NCBI GenBank assembly: GCA_001632435.1
Contig: KV423915.1
Span: forward strand, 278,966-342,965
Source: Calocera cornea HHB12733
Taxonomy: Eukaryota; Basidiomycota; Dacrymycetes; Dacrymycetales; Dacrymycetaceae
Reading direction: 5' to 3'
Length of the DNA stretch: 64,000 bases
Part shown: piece after piece, positions 1-10,643 of the stretch
Layout: every line of letters starts with the position of its first letter
How positions within the stretch are numbered: the stretch's first letter is position 1
The notes under the pieces: generated by a model
Database searches by the model: none
Told to the model about the DNA's origin: nothing
The model's input: the letters and a program-made list of their open reading frames with translations, nothing else
Program-made: the position numbers and the translations under genes

Positions 1-1550
1 AGTGGATGAAATCCGGCTGCGCGGAAGGCTAACAGCTCCTCCCCACCCCGCCCATACAAGAAGGGGTCGCCTTGCTTCAGCCGCACGACCGTCTCTCCGC
101 GCCGTGCAGCCGCGAGTGCCAGGTCGATCAGCTCGCTCTGCGCTCCCTCCGCATTGCCAGGGAACTTCTTGGCGATATGCAGCTCCGTGGTGCTGGGGAT
201 GAGCGCGAGGACCTCGGACGGGACGAGCTTGTCGGAGAGGACGACGGTTGCGAGCTTCGTTAGTGCAGTGTGGGCGGCCATGGTGAGGAGAGAAGGATGG
301 CCGGGACCAGAGCCGACGAGAAGGATGCGACCCTGCCGAGGTAATCGTTCGAGGGCGGAGATGTTGAGCGAGTGATGCGATGCTAGATCCATCTCGTCGT
401 TTGAAGACGAGATTCCGCCACTCTTCATGCCCGCGGTGAGAGCTGATGTACTGGCCGCAGGCTGTGACAGCCCATCTGGGGATAGCCCCACGCCGGGCGC
501 TCCAACTTCTTCTCCCCCTGAAGTTTTCGACCTTGCCGTACACCGCCTCCTCACCTCCCCGCTCGGCACCTTCTCAGCCCTCGCCCTCAGCAGCTCCCTC
601 ATCTCCCCCTCACTCATCGCCGCGAGTTTCTCCAAGCTCCAGTACTCGCTGACTTGCGCAACCCAGCGCATCCTCCTCCTCGCTGCTTCAGTACGCTCGT
701 GCTCTTCCTTCTCTATTTCGGAGGCGGAGAGTTGCGGGACGGGTGTATTCAGGGGGCCGGAAGGATAGGATGGATCTTCGTCCCTCTCCGCGGCCATCTC
801 AAAGGAGGAGGCGGTGGGCAGATCAGTAGCCCTGGCCATCCTCCGCAGCTTCCCAACAGCCTCGACCGCGTCTCCCACGGACGGCGGGAGAGAACGAATT
901 AACTGTCTCCTGATCCTCGAGGCGAGTCGGCACCCCTGGCCATTGGCGGTGAGCGCCAGTTGAAGACTCGATTTGCGCGGTTCTGAGTTTGTGGTTGCGG
1001 TCAATGAGCTGACGCTTGAAGCCAATGGTGGCGAAAGGGGAAAGCGGTAGGTTGAAGGGAATGTGAAGTCGCATAGCTGTGGTGTATCCGCGACCGTGAT
1101 CGGTATTCGAAAGCTGCGGCATGTCTCGGCGACGCGGGTGGCCGATTCGACCGTTCGCACATAGGCGGAGTCGTCCACCAGCGTATCCGTTACGCAGACG
1201 AGCATCACGTCTCCTGCCTCCTCAACAATCTCCCGCATCTCCTGCTCAGATTCCACCCCATCATGCACGAGTAGCTCCACCTCCCCTTGAGATGCCCGCC
1301 AGCACAGCTCCTCACACACCTCCGCTCCCCTCTGAGCTACAACGACGACGCGTGCTCCTGCTTCGAGCGCGACGAATGCGCGGGATGCCGCTAGTCTGTT
1401 GGAGCCAATGATGAGGATGGTGCGCGACTGGGGATGGAAGGAAAGCAGGAGGGAGACGCCTAGTGTTGGGGTGGGATATGGGGCCGTTGAGGTACTCGTG
1501 CTGGGCAAGGACGGTTCCCAGGCGGATGGCGGAAGGGTGAGGATCGACAT
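1..1550 (-). CDS. MET1: Siroheme synthase / uroporphyrinogen-III C-methyltransferase (Met1 type), 3' end cut by window
   Basis: Single uninterrupted frame of about 516 codons from the ATG at 1550 to the window edge, so the C-terminus is missing. The N-terminal part is a Met8/CysG-like NAD-binding domain (TILIIGSNRLAASRA near residue 40, then an ITVADTPQLCDF stretch and a TANGQGCRLASRIRR stretch typical of the dehydrogenase/ferrochelatase half). A low-complexity linker follows. The C-terminal part is the SAM-dependent methyltransferase (ILLVGSGPGHPSLLT and VVRLKQGDPFLYGRGGEE, the classic SUMT signature). Known role of the family: methylates uroporphyrinogen III, then oxidation and iron insertion give siroheme for sulfite reductase in sulfate assimilation. 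I chose the ATG at 1550 because it is in frame with the nucleotide-binding motif; the ATG at 1614 is in another frame. Confidence 0.88.
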   Translation of the reverse strand, partial: MSILTLPPSAWEPSLPSTSTSTAPYPTPTLGVSLLLSFHPQSRTILIIGSNRLAASRAFVALEAGARVVVVAQRGAEVCEELCWRASQGEVELLVHDGVESEQEMREIVEEAGDVMLVCVTDTLVDDSAYVRTVESATRVAETCRSFRIPITVADTPQLCDFTFPSTYRFPLSPPLASSVSSLTATTNSEPRKSSLQLALTANGQGCRLASRIRRQLIRSLPPSVGDAVEAVGKLRRMARATDLPTASSFEMAAERDEDPSYPSGPLNTPVPQLSASEIEKEEHERTEAARRRMRWVAQVSEYWSLEKLAAMSEGEMRELLRARAEKVPSGEVRRRCTARSKTSGGEEVGAPGVGLSPDGLSQPAASTSALTAGMKSGGISSSNDEMDLASHHSLNISALERLPRQGRILLVGSGPGHPSLLTMAAHTALTKLATVVLSDKLVPSEVLALIPSTTELHIAKKFPGNAEGAQSELIDLALAAARRGETVVRLKQGDPFLYGRGGEELLAFRAAGFHP

Positions 1551-2154
1551 CGGGCAGTGATTGCACAGCGGCTTGAATGGTCTGCTCGGGTTCTAAGATG
1601 CCCAGAAGCAACATATAAGCCGAGCCGAGCTCATCGACCTTTTGACTGGTCGTTGCCGTCGACGATGTCGTGCTCGCCGTCCCTAGACATAGGCGCTGGT
1701 GCTGCAGAAATTTGTGGGCGCTCGATGGCGTAATTTCCTGCCTTCATCAGGGTCCACGCCACGGTCGGTCTTTTCGCTCTTCCACAATGTGTGCATCATA
1801 TTGGCTACCCACCCTGGGATCTGGATTGTCACAAGAACCGTCAGCTCTGTTGGACATCTCCAGTAGGGCGATGCGCACTGCAATACTAGTCAGACCTTCG
1901 TTGTCTTCGCGAAGCTCCCGACGCGGTGCCTCTTACGGCGTGCCGTCGCTATCCGGCACGCCATCGTACGACCATGACATGTGCAAGGAAGAGCACCGCG
2001 CAACGATAGGCAAAACAGTAGATGCGCGTTTATTATCAGAAGGGCGATATGATAATACTAAGCTCATGTCTCGCTGGCCCCTGCACAACTCTTGCCCTGC
2101 TACCCTCTCGAAACCGACGACACTCATCTCCCACCCTTAGAGACCTACTCGTAC
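1551..2154. other. Divergent intergenic region
   Basis: Lies between the 5' ends of the siroheme synthase gene and the secreted-protein gene at 2155. Only short unsupported frames are present; no RNA gene or repeat was recognised. Confidence 0.5.
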
Positions 2155-2528
2155 ATGCAATTCTCCGTCGTCATCAAGTTCGGCGTGCTGTTGCTAGTAG
2201 CAGTCCACAGCGTTATATCGAGCGAAATCGAAATTTTGAACAAGGCGTCCGACCAGTGTACAATTCCGGGCCCGGTCATTGACGGGACACAGTGAGCTTT
2301 GTCTATTACAAAGACGCGCTGGTTATCTGACTTCATTTGTACAGGATGCCTGACAAAATCTTCACTCTCCACAAAGTCCCCGAACGCCCCCTGTTGCGAT
2401 CAAATGGAAATTCCGGCCGATTGCCACCCTTACCATCTGACGCAATTCCAAATGCATGCCCCTCAAGCCAAAGTCTGCCATGTTTCTCGGGCGGTGATGT
2501 GGTGGAGTTGGAGTTTTCTTTGTCTTGA
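2155..2528 (+). CDS. Small secreted protein, two exons (106 aa)
   Basis: Model join(2155..2291, 2345..2528). Exon 1 encodes a signal peptide (MQFSVVIKFGVLLLVAVHSV) and a short mature start containing SDQCTIPGP. The intron at 2292-2344 has GTGAGC, a CTGAC branch site and a TACAG acceptor, and joins in frame (45 codons plus 2 nt) to an exon ending at a TGA. The mature protein has three cysteines and no family I recognise. The leader resembles those of the peptide genes at 13138 and 14240 (MQ-x-S/F start, similar hydrophobic core), so these may share ancestry; that is inference. The opposite strand over exon 2 is also open for a long stretch, so the second exon is less certain than the first. 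Confidence 0.5.
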
Positions 2529-3543
2529 GTAACGCTGGGAGAAGAGCAGTAATCTAGAATACCGTTCGGCTCCCAAATCGTATAATACCTCGGATCGTGA
2601 TTGGGGTGATACTGCTTTACCTTGTGCCCGCTTAAGTTGATAACGAACGTTCGTCATGTGTCCAGCAAAGGTATTGGTCGCAAAGTAGGAGATCCCGCAA
2701 TCTGCCCCCAGCTCTCTGACTGGTAAAGGGCGCACCCATGCATTAAGCCATACTGATGGGCGATGGCTTACTGCAGGCCACGCGCGTCTCCCAAAATTCG
2801 ACATCATACACCAACAGGTTCACAGCCGCAAATGGTAGCTACTGCACATTCAAGATCGTCATGACCAACAGCTCAGCGCGCAACCGACGAGAGGGACCGT
2901 ATCATAGATTATTGTGGACCGCAACCGTATTCTAGATCTTCGCCCCAAATTTCGACGTATTCTAGAAGATAACTCCTTCGCCTGATTCTTCCGGTCGTTG
3001 TACAGCAGTACAGGCTGTGTTGTTGCAGGCGAGAATGCAGTGATATTTCCTGTGCGGCTGAACCCTCATCACGGAAATAGTAGTTCCCAGCCAAATCGAT
3101 ACATGGAACTGGAGCTTGACAATCCTGCATAGTCCAATAACAGGCACATTTTCAGTCCCCATCACTTACCGCCCGCAGAATCGGGCCGATTTTGTTTTCA
3201 GACACAGATGCGCAGAGTGAACAACTACACATTTTAGCTTCACTCCAGTGCACTCAAGCACCGCCCGCAGAACTAGAGTTCAGGGTGAGGGGGTACGCTG
3301 GAAGTGGGTTGTGATACTGAGTGCTAGCAAGATGGAAAAGTTGCAAATCCTATTTCAAAAGGGCGGGTGTCCTGTAGCCCAATTAGTAATGGAGGGCGGC
3401 TGTTGTGTAGCTCAAGGCGATGACGTCGGACATACTTAAGCTCGCCCTTGGTAGACTCGTGTCAGAGGCATACTGATTGACCGTCCGCTCTACCCACCAC
3501 TAATCCGGCTCGCGACCTGCGTGTGATCTCGAACCTCATTGAA
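2529..3543. other. Unresolved region with possible minus-strand exon fragments
   Basis: No complete gene could be built. The minus strand shows fragments that look protein-coding: a cysteine-rich start at 3230-3168 (MCSCSLCASVSENK) followed by a clean GTAAGT...GCAG intron, then DCQAPVPCIDLAGNYYF (about 3125-3075). Another minus fragment (ADCGISYFATNTFAGHMT, about 2707-2654) sits after a GTAAGC...ACCAG intron. The fragments do not join into one frame. They may be a decayed secreted-protein gene. Confidence 0.3.
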
Positions 3544-3861
3544 ATGCATTTTCTCCCAGTGGTTTGCTTCCTGCTTCTGGGAAGCCGTGTCCTGACGTTG
3601 TCGCTACGTATGTGATTTCAAGAGATATAAATGGCTTTGGCTGTCCTGATCTCACCTCAAACGTGTAGAGGCAGAATCCAGTAAATCTGAAACCGGGCAG
3701 AAGAACATTCGACGCCCTGGATCGTCTGGGGTTAGTCCTATAACTCGTGAACCGTCTTTGAACAGCACCTGACATGTCTGATTGTACAGCCACCGCAGAC
3801 CGATGGTGCGCCGGGACAATCCAATGGAGAAGAGAGTTCAGAGTGGGGAGATGACTGGTGA
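3544..3861 (+). CDS. Small secreted acidic peptide, three exons (65 aa)
   Basis: Model join(3544..3607, 3669..3730, 3790..3861). Exon 1 is a signal peptide (MHFLPVVCFLLLGSRVLTLS). Intron 1 (GTATGT, CCTGATC branch, GTGTAG) and intron 2 (GTTAGT, CCTGACA branch, GTACAG) both restore one frame that ends EWGDDW-stop. The mature part is about 45 residues, has no cysteine and is rich in Ser, Gly, Pro and acidic residues; it contains one dibasic RR. It matches no family I know. Two independent, correctly phased introns with branch sites make it more than a random frame. It is likely secreted; no function can be assigned. Confidence 0.6.
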
Positions 3862-4657
3862 AGAGCTTTGAAGTAGCCTAGAGTTGGGCCAACGTCTAGA
3901 AAGGTCTTCAAAATTCTATGTCCATACTGCAGGGGCCCAACCCAACAAGGCACTCAGAGGATGATCAACCTGAAGCAAATCAAGTCGGACTTTGGCCCGC
4001 GCTTGATTTTCCCCCTCATAACCCTGCCTTACTAAAGAGCGTGGCCGAGGTGCCTCTTTTCCAACAGAACGGCCTTCCGTGGTCTCCAACGTTGCCCAAC
4101 ATGCGTATCTTTTTGTGCTCCATCCTGTCTACTTCCTGTTTCTTACCAGTGTACTGTCACAACGTGAGCATCTTCTACGTATACCTCTGCAGAATCTTGT
4201 TTTAACCAGAGTCGGAAGCAATGACCCTCAGTGGCCGAGCACCGTCTAATGTGAACTTATCGTAACGAGCGGGAGGCTCGCGACAGGACTCTCTCACTAA
4301 ACGACTTGACGATGAGTATGAGGTGCGTCCAAGAACACACAAAGTGAAAGGATAGATACCGACACTTCTGAGCTTAGTGGGGATATGGGATCCCCGGCGG
4401 CTCTAATGGGATGGCCCCGGTGGATCTCCCATCGCCGAGGTGACAGAGATAGATATGCTGGCATCTGTGAAGGCGCACATAGAAACAGCTGTTGTACGGG
4501 CAATACGCTGATCAATGCTGGTAGATACTATCCTGATACAGGTCACCAGGCTCGATACCCTATCTCAAGTGACGGAAAGATGCGCAGAGTGTAACATTGC
4601 TTCGATCGAGTACATTGTAGATTGTTGTGGTGGATTACTTCGTAGATGTCAGGGCGC
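3862..4657. other. Intergenic region
   Basis: Contains a signal-peptide-like start at 4102 (MRIFLCSILSTSCFLPVYC) directly followed by a GTGAGC donor, but no acceptor gives a convincing second exon. A plus frame at 4385-4594 has a CEGAHRNSCC cluster. Neither can be supported as a gene. Confidence 0.4.
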
Positions 4658-4999
4658 TCAGTTGCCCGACTTCTCCTGCAAACGCAGCTCATCCTGCTTC
4701 TTGAGCTCCTCATCGATCTCAGCGCCACGGCTGGGCTTGTTCCCATGCTACATGCGCGCATATAAGCTACCATCCTGCGTCAAGTGGGTTATGAGGCGCA
4801 CCTCCTTGGCCAACTCAGTCGGGTTGCGGTTCTTCATCTCCTCATCGGCCTTGTCCTGCAGCGTTTGCTCGAGATGGGCGGCCTCCGCCGTCTGCGGGTG
4901 GCTCCGGGCGTCCTTCTTGTCGAGCGGGTTGTGCGCCTTGTTCTCGCTCACTGGCTTGGTGTCGTACTGGGACTTTACGTGACCTGCGGGACCGGACAT
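4658..4999 (-). CDS. Small hydrophilic hypothetical protein (95 aa)
   Basis: Model complement(join(4658..4747, 4802..4999)). The protein begins MSGPAGHVKSQYDTKPVSEN and ends QEKSGN. It is highly charged, with no membrane segment, no signal peptide and a helical Glu/Lys-rich C-terminal half (ADEEMKNRNPTELAKE then EIDEELKKQDEL). The 54-nt intron (GTGCGC...ATGTAG) is in phase 0 and carries the palindrome-like GCGCGCATATAAGC seen in many introns of this window. It sits head-to-head with the epimerase gene. It has the look of a conserved short fungal protein of unknown function; I do not recognise a domain. Confidence 0.65.
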
Positions 5000-5636
5000 G
5001 ACGCGATTTTCAGTGGATTGCTTTTGGGTGGCTAGACAGCGAGGTTATGGGGGTCGTGTATGAGATGGAGAGGGGGAAAATTGGAGGTCGCCTGGCCATT
5101 TTGACCACCTCTGAAGCCTACGAATAAGCATGACGTCAAAGCGACGCGCCTCTCGATCAGCCGCTGCTGTTCGCTCATCGCAACGGGTCCAGCGCGGAAG
5201 AACGCTCGGCGTCGGTTCCTCGGGCATTAGGGCGTGTGGGGCGGGAGCAGAACGGCTGAGGACCCTTCTTGGAATATTAATAGGGATTCCGGTCGTTCAA
5301 TTTCTGCGCCGAAAGCGACTCGTAGCGTGCCCGTCTGCTTCTCTCCAACGCCCAAACTCGCCTCGCCCCTGAGCCCCTCCCACTCCGCCAGCTCGCCAGC
5401 TTGTACATAATAGCCAGCAACCACCAGCACCCGTTTCGCCCTGCTCCGCCCGGCCGTCGTATCTCGCACAGACCGCTTGACCTCGCTGCATCGGTACCGT
5501 ATCCCGCCCGCGTCGGCCCGGCCACGCCCGCCTCTTGTCGCACCCCAGCACGCATATAACCGGTCCAAGGCCGTCCATTCATTACTCTGCACTTTCTCCC
5601 ATCGATTAATCCTTTCATCATCATCATAAGCCCGGC
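5000..5636. promoter_or_regulatory. Divergent promoter region of the 4999 gene and the epimerase
   Basis: A 637-bp interval between two divergent starts. A CATATAA element lies near 5551, about 85 bp upstream of the epimerase ATG, and C/T-rich leader sequence precedes the ATG. No gene is visible. Confidence 0.4.
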
Positions 5637-6878
5637 ATGGCTCAGCAACCATTAAAGGTACACATATACCCTGACAGCTGGCAGGAACTGGCTGACCGCT
5701 CCCAGCGCGTCCTCGTCACCGGCGGCGCAGGTTACATTGGCTCGCACATCGTGCTCACCCTCCTCCTGACACGGCAATACAAGGTTCTCTCCATTGACAA
5801 TTACCACAACTCCTTCCCCACCGCCTTGAAACGTGCGACGCAGATCGCGACCGAGGCTCTCCCTGCAGATGCAACTGAGCAGGATCGTGACTCCACGGTA
5901 GTCGAGTCGTTCACCGGCAACCTCAACCTGCGCGCCGACGTCGAGAAGGTGTTCGCGAGCGGGCCCCTCTGGGGCGTCATTCATGTTGCTGCGCTCAAAG
6001 CGGTGGGCGAGTCGAGCGAGCTCCCGCTGGACTACTATGCCACAAACGTGGGCGCGACGATCCAGCTACTGCAAATCATGCAGGAGCACGGGTGCCACTC
6101 GATCGTCTATTCGAGCAGCGCGACTGTCTACGGGACACCGCCCCTCGTGCCCATCCCGGAGACTACGCCGCTCAAGGCCGAGAGCGTGTACGGGCGGACG
6201 AAGGTCATGTGCGAAACGATCCTGTCGGACCTGTGCAACGCCTATCCAGACAAGTGGCGGGCGATCTCGTTGCGGTATTTCAAGTGCGTATATGCCAAGA
6301 GCGGTATAGCTGCACGGATGCTGACTTACGTGGGATCTAGCCCCGCAGGCGCGCATACATCTGGCCTGATGGGCGAGGACCCACGGGGCAAGCCGGGCAA
6401 CCTGCTCCCCCTGCTCTCCCAGATCGCCATCGGCAAGTACGCCGACTCCCCGCTCAAGGTGTTCGGGAACGACTACCCAACACCGGACGGCACCTGCGTG
6501 CGGGACTACATCCACATCCTCGACCTTGCGCGCGGGCATCTGCTCGCGCTCGAGGCGCTGTCCGACGAGCGCGCACCGGGCTCCACCATCTCCCCCGACG
6601 TGTTCCCGAAGGAGGGCGGCAAGTACAAGGCGTACAACCTCGGCAAGGGCCACGGGCAGAGCGTGCTCAGCATGATCGCGGCAATGCACAAGGCGTCGGG
6701 ATTCGAGTACAAGTACGAGATCATCGGCAGGCGCGTGGGCGACGTGCCCGACCTCACGGCCGACCCGGCGCTGGCGCGGAAGGAGCTGGGCTTCTCCGCC
6801 CCGCTCGAGCTGGAGCAGATGTGCGAGGATCTCTGGCGCTGGCAGTCGATGAACCCGAATGGGTATGGCGAGCAGTGA
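5637..6878 (+). CDS. galE: UDP-glucose 4-epimerase
   Basis: Model join(5637..6283, 6341..6878), 394 aa. Short-chain dehydrogenase fold with the NAD motif [13 protein letters not shown] near residue 25, the catalytic YxxxK as SVYGRTK, and [18 protein letters not shown] restored only by splicing. Known reaction: interconverts UDP-galactose and UDP-glucose in the Leloir pathway and supplies cell-wall precursors, in the cytosol. The 57-nt intron (GTGCGTATATGCC...ATCTAG, branch CTGACTTA) is a multiple of three without stops, so unspliced message would also be open and would insert 19 residues in the active-site region; the conserved RYFNP sequence argues that it is removed. Unlike yeast Gal10 there is no mutarotase domain. 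Confidence 0.93.
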   Translation: MAQQPLKVHIYPDSWQELADRSQRVLVTGGAGYIGSHIVLTLLLTRQYKVLSIDNYHNSFPTALKRATQIATEALPADATEQDRDSTVVESFTGNLNLRADVEKVFASGPLWGVIHVAALKAVGESSELPLDYYATNVGATIQLLQIMQEHGCHSIVYSSSATVYGTPPLVPIPETTPLKAESVYGRTKVMCETILSDLCNAYPDKWRAISLRYFKCVYAKSGIAARMLTYVGSSPAGAHTSGLMGEDPRGKPGNLLPLLSQIAIGKYADSPLKVFGNDYPTPDGTCVRDYIHILDLARGHLLALEALSDERAPGSTISPDVFPKEGGKYKAYNLGKGHGQSVLSMIAAMHKASGFEYKYEIIGRRVGDVPDLTADPALARKELGFSAPLELEQMCEDLWRWQSMNPNGYGEQ

Positions 6879-7430
6879 GGAACGCCCGGGTGGGCGCTGC
6901 GGTGGAGTCCCGAGCGGCGGGGAGAAGGAAAGAAGAAATTGGAACCAGACTGTAGCAAAGATTACCCTAGACGGCCTCATTATTTTGGCGTTCGGTGCGT
7001 AGTAGGCCGTGGACGAACCCAAGGATACCAAATGGAAACGTAAACCCATAAAACAATTGCCCCATATGCGCCCGCGGGATCCTGGATGACGCCGGCACCG
7101 CATGGCTGCGTGCTCTTGGGCATGATGCAGAATCACAATATGATTGCGTGGAAGCGTTCTACAGCTATGCTATCTACATGAACAACAGGAAGAGCCGCAT
7201 AGATGACGTCTGGGTGTCAGGGCGCCAGGAAGGGTAGAGTGGTTTGCACGGTCTTGAGGTATGGTGGTCGTGAACTGGGAAATGATGCTTATGCTATGAG
7301 GTGGGAATATAGGGAAAAGGCGTACGGTATCCGGTGCATGCTAAGAGGTTGCGAGAAAGAAACGATAAAACGGGGACGGGTCAGCTGATTCGAGTCAATG
7401 AGTCGTGTTTCGGGCTTGGCTGGCAGAGCG
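6879..7430. other. Convergent intergenic region
   Basis: 3' flanks of the epimerase and of the minus-strand gene at 7431. Nothing else recognised; the long minus-strand frame across 6066-7136 is a shadow of the epimerase. Confidence 0.5.
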
Positions 7431-9005
7431 CTATGCGAGGGTAGTCCCGAGCTCCCAGCCGAGCCCGCGCATCGTCTGCACGAGCCGCTTCTGCCGCTGA
7501 GTCGCGATCGGGTGCGGCGCACGGAGCATCATGTACTGGTCGACTCTCCAGCGGCTGCCAATGCCGAGCTCGGGCGGAGGGGGGCCGATACTGTTGCCGT
7601 ACGTTGCGAGCAGGCGCTTGAGCCGCGCTGATGCGCCCGCGGGATCGACGAGGATCTCGTGGGTGAGGAACTGCTGCAGGCCCTTGCGGGAAAGCGCGGG
7701 CGTGCGCTCGACCACGGCCGCGTTCTGCGGGTGCTGCGTGACGACGTTGGCGTACTCATACTCGAGCGCGTTGTACAGTCGCTGCGTGGTGTCCGCGTTG
7801 AACAGGGTGAGGAAGTCGGAGCGGCCCCAGGCCCACTCGAGGAAGTACGTGCGGGACATGTCGACGAGGCCCGACTTGGTAGGCACTTGTTTGACTGCAC
7901 GCATCAATCACAGGAATCAATCAGATCAACTCGGGAAACCGGCATATATGCACTCACAAAGCCAATCGGCGAGCGCTATGCTGAGCGCCTCCAGCTTGGG
8001 CGTAGCCTTGCCATTGGGCAGCACGAGCGCCTCCCGACCAGCGGGGTGCGTTGCGCCCGGCCCGGCATCACTCCCGACCTTCGTCCCTAGCCCGCCACCG
8101 TCTAAACTCCCAATAGGGGAGCTCGCAGGGGAGCTGTAGACAGGACTCCCAATGGCACTCGATACCGTCGGCGCCTCGGAGATGTTCATCTTGTGCGTCG
8201 GGACGGCCGTCCCGTACCCTGTCGTCCTGCCCGTCTCCCTGCTCCCGTTCCTGGCCATGTCGCGCGGGGAGAGCGCGGGTTGGCCAGAGATTCCGGGGAT
8301 CGCGAACCCGTCTGCTTCGGGCATGACGCTCGGTGGCCGCTGGGGGTAGGCGGACAAAGGGCGCTGGCAGGCGGAGCAGAACTGGAAGTGGTGTTCCGTC
8401 GGCACGCGGGAGTTGCAGTGCGGGCAGAAGCGGGTGATGGGTGGGTAGTAGACTGGCGAGCTGGGGTTGACCATTGCGGCGGGGGATGCGAGGCTGCCGC
8501 GGGTGTTGATCTGCACACCGGGTATGTTCATATGCTGGACTGGGATGGGGGAGATGGGTGCGGAAGGCGGGGGCGAGCCGGCGTAGGCGAGTGCACGGCT
8601 CATGCGCTCACGTTCCTTGCGGGGTGAGTGAAGCTTTGTACTGCTCTGCCTGCTCATTGGCGGTCGCTGCATTGCGCCGATGGGGGAGAGCGGGGAGAGG
8701 ATAGGCGGGGAGAGGACCGGGGGGGAGCGGGCGCCGGCGTAGGGGACGTAGGTGACGAACTGGGGTGGGGGTTGGCCGGGCGCGTACGGCATCTGTACGA
8801 GGGGGACGGCGGGCATGACGGGGTATACTGGCACGGCGGGGAGCTGCAGCGGGGGCAGCGAGCGCGCGCGGGAGGCGTACGACGCCGGGAGGAGGGGAGA
8901 CGAGGAGGAGGAGGGCGCAGAGGCGGCGAGGGAGGCAAGGGTCTCGCGAGTTTTGGTGTTGGAGCGGACGCTTTTGCGAGACCGGCTGCGGGACAGGAAG
9001 CCCAT
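7431..9005 (-). CDS. Zinc-ribbon hypothetical protein (503 aa)
   Basis: Model complement(join(7431..7894, 7958..9005)). The N-terminal two thirds are Ser/Pro-rich and look disordered, beginning with a basic stretch (MGFLSRSRSRKSVRSNTKTR). In the middle is a four-cysteine cluster FCPHCNSRVPTEHHFQFCSAC (two CxxC pairs), a probable zinc ribbon. The C-terminal 150 residues are more ordered (SRTYFLEWAWGRSDFLTLFN, HPIATQRQKRLVQTMRGLGW). The 63-nt intron begins GTGAGTGCATATATGCC, again with the GCATATATGC motif. No family recognised. Zn binding is inferred from the cysteine pattern only. Confidence 0.75.
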
Positions 9006-10643
9006 CCGGATCGTCGTATATTCGTAAGCAATCGTGGATGCGAGCGTCGACCACTCGTCGGCGTGATGTTGGTGGGCGTGTGCTGGGCGTCAGGGGGGAG
9101 AATGGCGAGGATGGGAGGCGGCGGGGTATATGGGCGTTAGAAGCGGCTTTAGGAGGCAGGAGGAGCGGGGATAGGGACAATGGCCAGACAGGGGAATGGC
9201 AGGGGATGGGGTGGGATGATACGCTTGGCTGCGTGCGTGCTGCAGGGGACGAAAACTGCATGCCGAGACATACAGGGGCACGTATTATAGGGCCGACACT
9301 GCGCTCGACCACCCACCGGGGGGCTCTGTGGAGTTGACTTGACTCGCCTTCCTCCGAGGGAAGATGCCCGCCCATTTCCGGATTGGGGGGGGCCTGGCCC
9401 TCACGCGAGCGCGCAGCGGCGTGAGGTGCGGCGGGCGCGCGGCGTTGGGTTTGCGTTGGGAACCCAGGTGATTGCCGGAGCTTGGAGCTGTGCGCGCGGG
9501 GGATGCGCCGGCCGAACGAGGTGAATAAGCCACTGGCACTGCTGGGATTGGTAGGCGCATTCCGGTCATTGTTATGTCTCGTATGCAAGACGTCAGGACA
9601 CACGCCTCGCACGCGCGGCCCGCACAAAATTCTACAAGAAGGTGCAATAGTGCGGGCCCATCGCCCGCCGTGCTCGAAATGGCAAGTGTGGCAGCCGGTG
9701 CGTCATATCCATCGTCTGTTGTGATGCGTGGTGCGGGAACGTGTACTACACGAGGCGCGAGGCTAGAGTGCAATGTAAAGTTGCTGAGAAGAAGCGGTGA
9801 TGGGGATGGATAAGTTAAGGGATCAGCGGATCAGTCGGGTGCACAACGACGCGACGCGGGCGAGCACGGCCAGGACCGGGCTGCACCGCACCCAGCTACT
9901 AATGCGCAGTGCGGCTGCGTTTCTGCTTCTGTCCCTCCATTTCCCTCTTTGACCAACCGCTGCTGAGCTCGGTGCGCACCGGATTCTCTAATGCTGTCCT
10001 GCTCGGGCAGGTGGGTCGATCGCCATGGGGAGAAGGGACAGAAGGCGGGATGTGCTCGGGGCTCCGCATTCTCAGGCTGCTGTACACATGGACGCCCCGC
10101 CGTCGTCGGCTATCATCCCGAACTCCCCTCTGCGCTCGTGTCCGAGGGGATGGATCACTACGTATGTCCCTTGCCCAACGGACGGGAGCCTGATGCTTTT
10201 GGCCATCCTTCGCGACCGTACTTCTGATCCGGGGGCTCGATCGCGCAATCCACATATCGTCATACATATGTGGGGAGGCGCATCGTTGGGGTAGCTTCCC
10301 ATGTCTCGGGCTATGTTGACCTGCCCAGAAGCTTCTTTGATTCTTAGGGGATAGAGCCTGGGAGCCTCGTTCAGGCAGCCAGAAGCAGGCACAACTTCGG
10401 TCCTGGGCGATAATGACATGTGTCCGACTCATAGCTTACCAGGGACAAGCACCATAACGAAGTACTACCACCAGCTACTACAACAAAGCGCTGCAACTAA
10501 GCGTCCAGAGAGAAACAAGTATTTCACATCGGCGCCTCAGAAGAAATTTCCACCCGCTCAAGTCCGATTCATTGCCACTACACAATGAATCCATATTTTA
10601 GAAGGGAATTCGGGTCAGTGTGACCAGGCAATGAACTCAAATT
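9006..10643. other. 1.6-kb gene-free interval
   Basis: Upstream of the zinc-ribbon gene (minus strand) and downstream of the repeat-exon gene. A TATTATA-like element on the minus strand near 9284 could be the promoter of the zinc-ribbon gene. The open frames here (for example 9899-10432 minus and 9909-10193 plus) have no family features, splice support or protein-like composition. Confidence 0.5.

Noticed and set aside
4102..4205. Signal-peptide-like start MRIFLCSILSTSCFLP
   Set aside because: A good donor follows, but no acceptor yields a second exon of plausible length.
6066..7136. A 356-codon minus-strand open frame
   Set aside because: Antisense to the well-supported epimerase; product is compositionally unlike a protein.
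9899..10432. 177-codon minus-strand frame and its plus-strand partner
   Set aside because: No signal, domain, splice or homology hint; composition is random-like.
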